From contig JAKOPZ010000178.1 in NCBI GenBank assembly GCA_029778615.1, forward strand, positions 1 to 64,000: a DNA stretch of 64,000 nt. The letters run 5' to 3'. The first letter of the stretch is position 1. Every line of letters begins with the position of its first letter. This document shows positions 32,915 through 39,437 of the stretch, piece by piece. The translations under genes were made by a program, and so were the position numbers. Source of the DNA: Chloroflexota bacterium (GTDB lineage: Bacteria; Chloroflexota; Anaerolineae; UBA4142; SHND01). A model generated the notes under the pieces. That model had not been told where the DNA came from. It worked only from the letters and a program-made list of their open reading frames with translations, and searched no databases.

Positions 32915-33310
32915 ATGGTGCAAAAAGAAATCGAAATCATTCTCGCCCGCCACCTCGCCAGTTATCTTGCCACGCCGACCTTTATCGTGGACCCGGACGG
33001 CAACTTGCTTTATTATAACGAACACGCCGAAGCCATTCTCGGGTATCGTTTCAACGAGACGGGCGAAATGTCTGTCTCGGAATGGGGCACGATGTTTCAC
33101 CCGATGGACCAAACCGGCGCGCCGTTACCGCCGGAACATTTGCCGCTGGTCATTGCATTGAACAAGCAAAAACCAACGTCCGGCGGTTTTTGGATTCGCG
33201 GTTTGGATAATGTATTGCGGCAGATTCAAGTGTTTGCCTTTCCGCTGGTGGGGCAGCAAAATCGCTTTCTCGGTGCGGTCGCATTGTTTTGGGAGGCGAA
33301 CGACGCGTGA
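32915..33310 (+). CDS. PAS domain protein
   Basis: A 131-residue protein consisting almost entirely of one PAS domain: TPTFIVDPDGNLLYYNEHAEAILGYRFNE is the usual N-terminal part of the fold, and the C-terminal sheet is FWIRGLDNVLRQIQVFAFPLV...GAVALFWEA. There is no kinase, cyclase or helix-turn-helix attached, so it is a free sensory module that must act through another protein. Its stop codon overlaps the start of the following metallo-beta-lactamase gene (GTGA), so the two are translationally coupled and probably work together. A possible extended -10 (TGCTAAAAT) lies about 30 bases upstream. Ligand or cofactor binding cannot be predicted. Confidence 0.88.
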   Translation: MVQKEIEIILARHLASYLATPTFIVDPDGNLLYYNEHAEAILGYRFNETGEMSVSEWGTMFHPMDQTGAPLPPEHLPLVIALNKQKPTSGGFWIRGLDNVLRQIQVFAFPLVGQQNRFLGAVALFWEANDA

Positions 33311-34143
33311 AGGTGACATTGTGGGGCACGCGCGGCTCGTTGGCAACGCCCGGTCCGGAAACCGCGCGCTATGGCGGCAACACGGCAAGTGTCGGCGTGA
33401 TTGCCAGCGATGGCACTGTGTTGGCGCTCGACGCGGGAACGGGGATTCGGCGTTTGGGCGTTGCGCTGCCCGTTGATGTGCCGCGCGTGGATGTTTTGCT
33501 CACGCATCTGCACATGGACCATTTGCAGGGCTTGGGCTTTTTTCGTCCGCTCCGCACGCGCGGCGTACAGGTGCACATTTGGGGACCCGCGAGTGTGATG
33601 TTGAGTTTGCGCGCGCGGCTCGCGCGTTATTTGTCTCCGCCGCTTTTTCCGGTGGTCTTGCGCGAACTGGAATGCGACCTCACCCTGCACGAAATCCCAA
33701 CTTCCGAAATCGAAATCGGCAGCTTGAAAATTAAATCGCAGCTGGTGTGTCATCCCGACCCGACCGTTGGCTTTCGCATTCAAGAGGGCGACGCTGTGTG
33801 TACGTATTTACCTGACCACGAACCGGCGCTCGGCGCGCGCCAATTTCCGATGCGCGCGGATTGGGTTTCGGGCTATGACCTTGCGCGCGATGCCGATTTA
33901 CTCATTCACGACGCACAGTACACTGATGAAGAATACAGCGCGCGGGTTGGTTGGGGACATTCTTCAATGCGACAGGCGATTGAATTTGCGCGCTTGGCGC
34001 GCGTCAAACACCTCGTGCCTTTTCACCACGACCCGTCGCATTCTGACGCGGACCTCGACCGCTTTTGGTCGTTCATGGTCTTGCAAACAAACCACGACTG
34101 CGAAATTTCTCCCGCGCAAGAAGGCGTAACCTTCGACCTTTAA
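33307..34143 (+). CDS. Metallo-beta-lactamase fold hydrolase
   Basis: A 278-residue MBL-fold metallohydrolase. The GTG at 33307 was chosen because family sequence starts there (VKVTLWGTRGSLATPGPETARYGGNT) and it overlaps the stop of the PAS gene by four bases. The first metal motif is HLHMDH (His67, His69, Asp71, His72). Further ligands are likely in YLPDHEP, DLLIHDAQYTDEEY and HLVPFHHDPSHSD. The arrangement GTRGS...GGNTAS...LDAGTG is that of the subgroup related to class II cyclic-nucleotide phosphodiesterases and PhnP. Coupling to a PAS gene suggests a signal-controlled phosphodiesterase-like enzyme. This is inference, since the substrate cannot be identified. Confidence 0.88.
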   Translation: MKVTLWGTRGSLATPGPETARYGGNTASVGVIASDGTVLALDAGTGIRRLGVALPVDVPRVDVLLTHLHMDHLQGLGFFRPLRTRGVQVHIWGPASVMLSLRARLARYLSPPLFPVVLRELECDLTLHEIPTSEIEIGSLKIKSQLVCHPDPTVGFRIQEGDAVCTYLPDHEPALGARQFPMRADWVSGYDLARDADLLIHDAQYTDEEYSARVGWGHSSMRQAIEFARLARVKHLVPFHHDPSHSDADLDRFWSFMVLQTNHDCEISPAQEGVTFDL

Positions 34144-34198
34144 TTTCTATTCATCCCACTCAAGCCCCGCCGCGCTCTTGCAGACTCTATCAGAAATA

Positions 34199-34274
34199 GA
34201 CAAGATTAACAGGATGTACAGGATTCAATGCAGAATCAAGTTTAGAAAATCATGTGCATCGCGTTAATCCTGTC
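34199..34274. repeat. AACAGGAT-type dispersed repeat
   Basis: GACAAGATTAACAGGATGTACAGG... at the left and GTTAATCCTGTC at the right form an 11/12 inverted pair about 76 bp long. Sequences of the type AACAGGATTNACAGGAT are familiar dispersed intergenic repeats in many bacterial genomes. It lies between the MBL gene and the convergent aldo/keto reductase. Confidence 0.6.
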
Positions 34275-34332
34275 AAAAGTATTCCCGACAATTTTATTTC
34301 CAAGTGCTGAAACTCGCCGCGCGGCGAAAAAC

Positions 34333-35304
34333 TTATTGCGGCTTGTTTCCCAATACCGCGTCAATGCGCCCCATCACCTCCGGCGTCAATTTGGCGACAA
34401 CTTGCGCCGCACCCAGATTCTCTTGCAGCTGTTCCACGCGTGACGCGCCCAGAATCACACTACTGATGTTTTGATTTTTCAAGCACCACGCCAGCGCGAG
34501 CTGCGCCATCGAACAACCGAGCTCCTTGGCGAACGGCACCAGCTGTTTCACTCTGTCCACGCGCGCGGGCGTGATGCCGCTCTCGCGCAGCCATTCGTAT
34601 CCCGGCTGTGCGGCGCGTGAATCGGTGGGAATGCCTTCGTTGTACTTGCCGCTCAACAGTCCCGATGCAAGCGGACTCCATGTCACATCGCCGTAATGGT
34701 GTTCGCGAAACAAACGCGCGTATTCTTTTTCCACGCGCTCGCGCGTGAACATGTTATAGTGCGATTGTTCGGTGACCGGCTTGTGCAAATGATGCTTGTC
34801 GGCACTATACAGCGCCGAAGCAATTTCATACGCGCTCCATTCCGATGTGCCCCAATACAGCGCCTTGCCCGCTTCAATGAGATTGTGCATTGCCCAGACC
34901 GTTTCTTCTATCGGCGTGTAGGGGTCAGGACGATGACAAAAAACCAAATCCACATAGTCCAGCTGCAAACGCTGAAGCGAACCGTTAATCGCGTTCAGCA
35001 GATATTTGCGGTTGAGTGTATTTTTTTGATTGACCCCTTCGCGCAGTCCCCAATAGAATTTGGTTGAAATCAAGAACGCTTCGCGCCGCCACCCGACGCG
35101 TTTCAAAACATTGCCCATCACGGTTTCCGCGTTGCCTGAAGCGTATGATTCCGCGTTATCAAAAAAATTTACACCGGCGTCGTACGCCGTCTGCATCAGG
35201 CGTTCTGCCAAAGGTTCACCGACTTGTTGCCCGAACGTGACCCATGCGCCAAACGACAATTCACTGACTTGGATTCCAGCTGTCCCGAGCCGACGATAAT
35301 TCAT
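34333..35304 (-). CDS. Aldo/keto reductase (KCNAB/voltage-gated channel beta-like)
   Basis: A 323-residue NADPH-dependent aldo/keto reductase of the (beta/alpha)8 barrel family, cytoplasmic. I chose the ATG at 35304 ([19 protein letters not shown]), which has GGAGG at the right distance. An earlier in-frame start adds ten unsupported residues. The catalytic set is visible: Asp and Tyr in [12 protein letters not shown], Lys in ISTKFYWG, His in VFCHRPDP. The C-terminal [17 protein letters not shown] is the usual cofactor-binding region. Its sequence is closest in style to the potassium-channel beta-subunit-like branch. Upstream, a 122-bp miniature element separates the gene from what appears to be its original promoter. 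Confidence 0.94.
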   Translation of the reverse strand: MNYRRLGTAGIQVSELSFGAWVTFGQQVGEPLAERLMQTAYDAGVNFFDNAESYASGNAETVMGNVLKRVGWRREAFLISTKFYWGLREGVNQKNTLNRKYLLNAINGSLQRLQLDYVDLVFCHRPDPYTPIEETVWAMHNLIEAGKALYWGTSEWSAYEIASALYSADKHHLHKPVTEQSHYNMFTRERVEKEYARLFREHHYGDVTWSPLASGLLSGKYNEGIPTDSRAAQPGYEWLRESGITPARVDRVKQLVPFAKELGCSMAQLALAWCLKNQNISSVILGASRVEQLQENLGAAQVVAKLTPEVMGRIDAVLGNKPQ

Positions 35305-35344
35305 GATGCGATGCCTCCGTTGAATGTTGAGCACTAATTGTACT

Positions 35345-35466
35345 ACTCAATGTGCAACTCTTTCGCGGGACAAATGACATTTCGAGCCGTCTTTGCGAGA
35401 AATCTCATTCGCGCCTTGCGAGATTTCTCGCTCCGCTCGAAATGACAAAAGTGTTGCACATTAGGT
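35345..35466 (+). mobile_element. Miniature element family C (8-bp TSD)
   Basis: 122 bp flanked by ATTGTACT (35337-35344 and 35467-35474). The terminal inverted repeat is ACTCAATGTGCAAC at the left and the complement of ACCTAATGTGCAAC at the right (12/14). The interior repeats the family B theme: TGACATTTCGAG, a GCGAGAAATCTC/GAGATTTCTCGC hairpin, CTCGAAATGACA. It stands directly upstream of the aldo/keto reductase. Confidence 0.85.
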
Positions 35467-35494
35467 ATTGTACTCTGAATTTATTTCACGTGAA
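35467..35494 (-). promoter_or_regulatory. Promoter of the aldo/keto reductase, split by element C
   Basis: On the - strand TTCACG (35494-35489), 16 bases, TACAAT (35472-35467). The -10 lies inside the target site of element C and was therefore duplicated: a second TACAAT now lies at 35342-35337, about 32 bases before the start codon but without a -35. Transcription from the distal copy would pass through the element. Confidence 0.5.
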
Positions 35495-35498
35495 ATAA
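35481..35498. promoter_or_regulatory. Perfect 18-bp palindrome, operator- or parS-like
   Basis: TTATTTCACGTGAAATAA. It overlaps the -35 box of the predicted aldo/keto reductase promoter, as an operator would. The centre TTTCACGTGAAA equals that of ParB-binding parS sites (TGTTTCACGTGAAACA), while the flanking A/T pair matches Noc-type sites (ATTTCCCGGGAAAT). Which protein binds it cannot be told. Confidence 0.6.
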
Positions 35499-35532
35499 AA
35501 AAATCCAATTCCGCAAAGAATTGGATTTTTTT
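35497..35532 (-). terminator. Intrinsic terminator after the MoaD-like gene
   Basis: A-run, ATCCAATTC, loop CGCAAA, GAATTGGAT, T-run. A symmetrical stem immediately after the stop of the MoaD-like gene. It could work in both directions. Confidence 0.88.
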
Positions 35533-35533
35533 A

Positions 35534-35797
35534 TCAACCACCGCTAATCGCGAGAATGATTTGAATCGAATCGTTTGCCGCGATGGGCGTTTCCAAAGTG
35601 GGAGCGAGGCGTTGATTGACAAACAATTTGAAATGTTCGCGCAAGCGTCCCTGCTCATCAATCACGCGAAATTTAATCCCGGGATAACGCGCGTCCAAAT
35701 CGTCAAACACGGCACGCAGCGTTTCACCATTCGATTCAACTTGGCGCGCGTTGTTTGTATATTTTCGAAGCGGTGTAGGAATCGCAATGAGAGCCAT
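35534..35797 (-). CDS. MoaD/ThiS-like small sulfur-carrier protein
   Basis: An 87-residue ubiquitin-like protein. It has the MoaD pattern: IAIPTPLRKYTNNARQV, GETLRAVFDDLDARYPGIKFRVIDEQG, a late strand SIQIILAI and a terminal Gly-Gly (ISGG). The Gly-Gly end is what E1-like enzymes adenylate and thiocarboxylate, so the protein could be an active sulfur donor or protein modifier. No MoaB/MoeB/ThiF-type activator or MoaE lies nearby. The ATG at 35797 fits the family start best, although the ribosome-binding site is poor. A GTG at 35830 would place part of the upstream hairpin in the coding sequence. It follows the Asp-box propeller gene on the same strand with only a hairpin between them, and similar pairs are familiar in other bacteria. 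Confidence 0.82.
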   Translation of the reverse strand: MALIAIPTPLRKYTNNARQVESNGETLRAVFDDLDARYPGIKFRVIDEQGRLREHFKLFVNQRLAPTLETPIAANDSIQIILAISGG

Positions 35798-35808
35798 ATT
35801 GCAGGATG

Positions 35809-35847
35809 GAAAAATTTTCTCGCCGGTCACGGACGAGAAAATTTTTC
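35809..35847 (-). terminator. Perfect 14-bp-stem hairpin between propeller and MoaD-like genes
   Basis: GAAAAATTTTCTCG, an 11-base loop, CGAGAAAATTTTTC. It starts two bases after the stop codon of the propeller gene and ends about a dozen bases before the ATG of the MoaD-like gene. With its T-run it may act as a partial terminator, attenuator or RNA-stabilising 3' hairpin. Confidence 0.6.
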
Positions 35848-35849
35848 AA

Positions 35850-37016
35850 CTATATCTCTCCCACTTCAACGGAAAAAATTTCGGGCAGTCCATCCGCGAT
35901 GCGCGTCCAGCTCTCGCCTTCATCACGGCTCGCCCACACTTCGCCGCCCGTTGTGCCAAAATACAAACCAAGCGGGTCGCGCGTATCGCTGTTCATCGCT
36001 TGCCGTTTCACGGTGAACCAACCGCCGCTCGTCGGCAGGCCTTTGTCTTGGCGTTTCCACGTTTTGCCAAAATTGTGCGTGACGAACGTTGCCGGTTTGC
36101 CGTCGTGCGGGACGCGCGCGTACGGAAATGCTTCGTTCGGAAAAATCCACGCGGTCTTGGGGTCACGCGGATGCGTCACAATCGGAAACCCGTGGTCGCT
36201 GATTCCCTTTGGCAATTTGTCGCCGATGCGCACCCACACTCCATCTCGGTAATCAATGGTGTACACGCCACAATGATTCTGCTGATACAAACGGTCGGGG
36301 TCGAGCGCGTTCATGCGCGTGGCGTGCGGGTCGTGTCCCACTTCCGCCGTCGGATTTTCGAGGAAAAAAGAACTGATGCCTTTGTTAAAGGGGCGGAACG
36401 TCGCAAACTTGTCGAACGATTCAAAAACACCCCCCCCCGACAAACTGATGTACATGTGATTCGCGTCGCGCGGGTCAATCAAGATGGAATGCGCGGTGGG
36501 ACCGCCGGGCGGTCCTTGCTCCAGCTCGCGCTGTGCCGCGCGAAATTCGGGGTCGTGATTTAACCCGGTGACTTCGCTCCACGTCGCGCCCGCGTCTTCG
36601 GAACGAAACAGCCCTTGTGGCGAGGTGCCCAGATACCACACGCCGGGTTCGCTCGCGTGTCCGGGGCTCAACCAAAAATTATGATGAATCGAAATTCCCA
36701 AATCAGCCGGGAACGCAGGCGGCGTGGTGGCTTCCGTCCACGTTTTTCCGAAATCGGTGGAACGATGAATCGTCGGTCCGAGATGTCCGCCGCGTTCGGT
36801 CATCAAAATTGTTTTCCGGTCACGCGGGTCAAGCACCATGTGATGAATGGTACTGCCAATCATAATTTCGCGCGCCGTTTTCCATTCCTTGCGTTTGCCG
36901 TCATCACGCAAAATAAATCCGCCTTTGCGCGTGCCGACGAGCAATAGAAGGTCGCCGTTCGCGCGGGCGGAAGATTTTTTCGAGGCGGTTTTGCGTGGGG
37001 CAGTTTTGGTTGGCAT
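35850..37016 (-). CDS. Asp-box (sialidase-like) beta-propeller protein
   Basis: A 388-residue protein made of Asp-box/BNR repeats: STDFGKTWTEA, SEDAGATWSEV, THNFGKTWKRQ and SRDEGESWTRI. Such repeats build six- or seven-bladed propellers as in sialidases and VPS10/Ycf48-type proteins. It has no signal peptide: the N-terminus is Lys/Ala/Ser-rich (MPTKTAPRKTASKKSSARAN) and basic, so it is probably cytoplasmic. The Arg triad and nucleophile Tyr needed for sialidase activity were not identified, and such enzyme activity should not be assumed. The start has a good AAGGAGG. The coding sequence contains a run of nine G (- strand, 36430-36438) in LSGGGVF, prone to slippage. It is paired with the MoaD-like gene downstream. 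Confidence 0.87.
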   Translation of the reverse strand: MPTKTAPRKTASKKSSARANGDLLLLVGTRKGGFILRDDGKRKEWKTAREIMIGSTIHHMVLDPRDRKTILMTERGGHLGPTIHRSTDFGKTWTEATTPPAFPADLGISIHHNFWLSPGHASEPGVWYLGTSPQGLFRSEDAGATWSEVTGLNHDPEFRAAQRELEQGPPGGPTAHSILIDPRDANHMYISLSGGGVFESFDKFATFRPFNKGISSFFLENPTAEVGHDPHATRMNALDPDRLYQQNHCGVYTIDYRDGVWVRIGDKLPKGISDHGFPIVTHPRDPKTAWIFPNEAFPYARVPHDGKPATFVTHNFGKTWKRQDKGLPTSGGWFTVKRQAMNSDTRDPLGLYFGTTGGEVWASRDEGESWTRIADGLPEIFSVEVGEI

Positions 37017-37071
37017 CTGATGTCCTCCTTGAGAAACGATGCCGCTATTTTAATAGAACAAATGTGCGATG

Positions 37072-38283
37072 TCAATGGGTCTGCGTGACAAGTTTGTTGC
37101 GATTTGCTACGCGGACGCTCAAGGCAAAGACCCCAAACGCCAGGATGGTCATCGTTCCAATGACCCACAACAAACTCGCAGGACTCACGCGCTCGAACAA
37201 TTGTCCAATCAAAGTCGGCATCACCAAATTCCCCATGCTCGCGCCAACAAAAAAGAGTCCCGTTACGGTCGCGGTGATGGTCATGTGTCTCCCCGCGAAG
37301 GTGAGCATGGTCGGAAACGTGGAAGCAATCCCCAAGCCAAAAAGCATGGTGCCGCCCCACACGGCGAGAACAGAAGCAGGAAAGGCAAGCAGGACCGCAA
37401 TCCCACCCGTTGCCAAAAGCAAATCGAACAAGATGATGAGACGCGGGCGCACGCGCGCTGCCAACGGAATCGAAATCGCGCGTCCAACCATAAACGCGCC
37501 CCAAAACGCGGCGGTGATGAGCGCGGCGGTCACGTCATCCGCCAGACCGGTTTTGGTCGCGTATGTGGCAATCCATCCGCTGTAACTGATTTCCGCGCCC
37601 GCGACCAAAAGCAAAAACGCGGCAACCAGCATGACCAAGACATAATTCGGACGCGCGCTCGCGCGCTCTTGATGAGAAACAATCGGCGCCGGACTGCGGA
37701 GCGGAAAAAGGAGCAGGACAACCGGCAGCAGCAGCAAGGCGAGCAGCCAATAGCCCATGCGAAAATTTCCGGTAAAGAGAATGGCTTGCGCAATCAAGAG
37801 CGGCGAGATGAATGCGCCAACAGCGAAAAACAAATGCAAGCCATTCATGTACGGTGCAACGGCTTCACGATGCACCCAAATGATGAGCGTATTGCCGCCC
37901 ACATCTACAATGGATTCCATGAATCCAATTATAAAGACAATGAGAATCAGAATCCACAAGAGCGGCGCGAAGGGCACACACGCCAACGCGAGCGCGATGA
38001 ACAGGACGGCGCCTGCCATAGTGCGATGCCCGGGCAAGCGGTCCAACAAGCGCCCGCCGCCGAGTGCGCCGAGCATATAGCCGAACGAACGCGCGGTAAA
38101 GAGAAAACTAATCGCGCCAACGGAACTGTTCGTTTGTTGTGCCAAACCCTGTAGAGTGGGACCGATGACGGCAGTGGTCAAACCAAGCGCGATAAACGCG
38201 GCATAGTACGAAAACGTTTGCGCGAGCGCCGGCGAGTTGCCCTTGCCGGCGAGTCGTTCCCAAATGGTGAGAGGTGGATTCAT
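37072..38283 (-). CDS. MFS transporter (FucP/MFSD4-like)
   Basis: A major facilitator superfamily carrier of about 403 residues with roughly twelve hydrophobic segments. The first domain carries the loop GGGRLLDRLPGHRTM between segments 2 and 3, and the second half has AFWGAFMVGRAISIPLAARVRP and FGLGIASTFPTMLTFAG, which resemble the fucose/glucose permease-like branch. I chose the ATG at 38283 (MNPPLTIWERLAG). An upstream start adds nineteen residues without support. A TATAAT lies at 38348-38343 on the - strand, without a clear -35. A sugar-type substrate fits the family and the glycosidase genes upstream, but transport direction and substrate are unproven. Confidence 0.88.
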   Translation of the reverse strand: MNPPLTIWERLAGKGNSPALAQTFSYYAAFIALGLTTAVIGPTLQGLAQQTNSSVGAISFLFTARSFGYMLGALGGGRLLDRLPGHRTMAGAVLFIALALACVPFAPLLWILILIVFIIGFMESIVDVGGNTLIIWVHREAVAPYMNGLHLFFAVGAFISPLLIAQAILFTGNFRMGYWLLALLLLPVVLLLFPLRSPAPIVSHQERASARPNYVLVMLVAAFLLLVAGAEISYSGWIATYATKTGLADDVTAALITAAFWGAFMVGRAISIPLAARVRPRLIILFDLLLATGGIAVLLAFPASVLAVWGGTMLFGLGIASTFPTMLTFAGRHMTITATVTGLFFVGASMGNLVMPTLIGQLFERVSPASLLWVIGTMTILAFGVFALSVRVANRNKLVTQTH

Positions 38284-38371
38284 GCCGTGTGTTAAAAGGA
38301 GCGCGCCGCAATGGAATGGGTTCTCTTGCGCGCGCAGCAAGGATTATACACGATTCTGTTCGACGCGGCGG

Positions 38372-39424
38372 TCACACTGCGACCGCCGCGCCAAAATCGA
38401 GCATCACTTGCATCACATCGCCCGTGTTGTTATCCAAAAGTTGAAAGGCGTTCGCCGCCTCGCGCGCCGGAAACGTGTGCGAAATCAAACGCGTGAGATT
38501 TATTTTTCCTTGCGCTTGCAATTCCATCACCGTTTGATTCAAACGCAAACGGTCCCAGCGATGCGCGAGACGCGGCGCGCTGCCCGAAATTTGCGAGCAG
38601 ACGATTTCAATTCGATTGTGATGAAATTCTTCGCCCAAAAATACATCGGACGCCGCGCCTTGAAAAAATCCCGCGACGACGACGCGCGAATTGTACGCCG
38701 TCGCGCGAATCGCGGCGTGCAGCGCGCGGTACGAGCCGGTGATTTCGATGGAAACATCCGCGCCGCGATTTTGCGTGAGCGCCTTGACCGCATGCGCCGC
38801 GTCTTGCTCACGAACGTTAATCGTGTACGCCGCGCCGAGTTCGTGCGCGAGCGCGAGGCGTTCCGAAAGCGCGTCCACCGCAATCACGGTGCCGCCGTTC
38901 AAACGCGCGAGTTGTGTGATGGCGAGTCCCATCACGCCCTGTCCAAAAACCGCGACGTACTCGCCAACATGAATGTCCGCGTCGAGAACCACATTCAGCG
39001 CGATCGCGCCCGCGTGTGAAAAAATTCCCGCGCGCGGGTCGAGCGCAGGGTCGAGCACGCGCGCGGCTGCCCAATCTTGTTCCGCGACGTGTGTACTCTT
39101 GTGCCCCCACGTTCCCCAAATGCGGTCGCCGATTTTTACGCGCGTGACCGCGCTCCCGATTTCGCTTACGCGTCCCACTTCTTCGTATCCCAAATTCGTC
39201 ACCGGATATGCAAGCGCTGTTTCCCCTTTCACAAACAATCTCGTTTCCGCGTCCCAACGTTTGTGCAAATACGGATTGGTGCCGCGATACGACGCGAGTT
39301 CCGTTCCCGCCGAAATGCCCGAATACAATGTTTCGATACGGACTTGATGCGGGGCGAGCAGCGGCTCCGCGTATTCGCGCAATTCGATCTGTTTGGGTGC
39401 AGTGAGTATGACAGCATAGCCCAT
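38372..39424 (-). CDS. MDR-family dehydrogenase lacking the catalytic-zinc Cys
   Basis: A 350-residue medium-chain dehydrogenase/reductase with an NAD(P)-binding fold (VAVFGQGVMGLAITQLARL, then VIAVDALSERLALAHELGA). Where zinc alcohol dehydrogenases have the Cys ligand (SGICGTD), this protein reads SGISAGTELASYRG, and the structural four-Cys lobe is absent as well. This resembles the branch that includes bacteriochlorophyllide dehydrogenase BchC and uncharacterised sugar/polyol-type enzymes, not classical zinc enzymes. It starts with a strong GAGGAGG and lies 13 bases after the GH63-like gene on the same strand, so it probably oxidises or reduces a product of that glycosidase. The substrate is not known. 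Confidence 0.87.
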   Translation of the reverse strand: MGYAVILTAPKQIELREYAEPLLAPHQVRIETLYSGISAGTELASYRGTNPYLHKRWDAETRLFVKGETALAYPVTNLGYEEVGRVSEIGSAVTRVKIGDRIWGTWGHKSTHVAEQDWAAARVLDPALDPRAGIFSHAGAIALNVVLDADIHVGEYVAVFGQGVMGLAITQLARLNGGTVIAVDALSERLALAHELGAAYTINVREQDAAHAVKALTQNRGADVSIEITGSYRALHAAIRATAYNSRVVVAGFFQGAASDVFLGEEFHHNRIEIVCSQISGSAPRLAHRWDRLRLNQTVMELQAQGKINLTRLISHTFPAREAANAFQLLDNNTGDVMQVMLDFGAAVAV

Positions 39425-39437
39425 GATGCGCCTCCTC

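Noticed and set aside
33289-33310. Frameshift joining the PAS and MBL genes
   Set aside because: The four-base GTGA overlap and the family-typical start VKVTLWGTRGS show two intact, coupled genes.
35850-37016. Active sialidase
   Set aside because: Only Asp-box repeats are visible. The catalytic Arg triad and Tyr were not identified, and there is no signal peptide.
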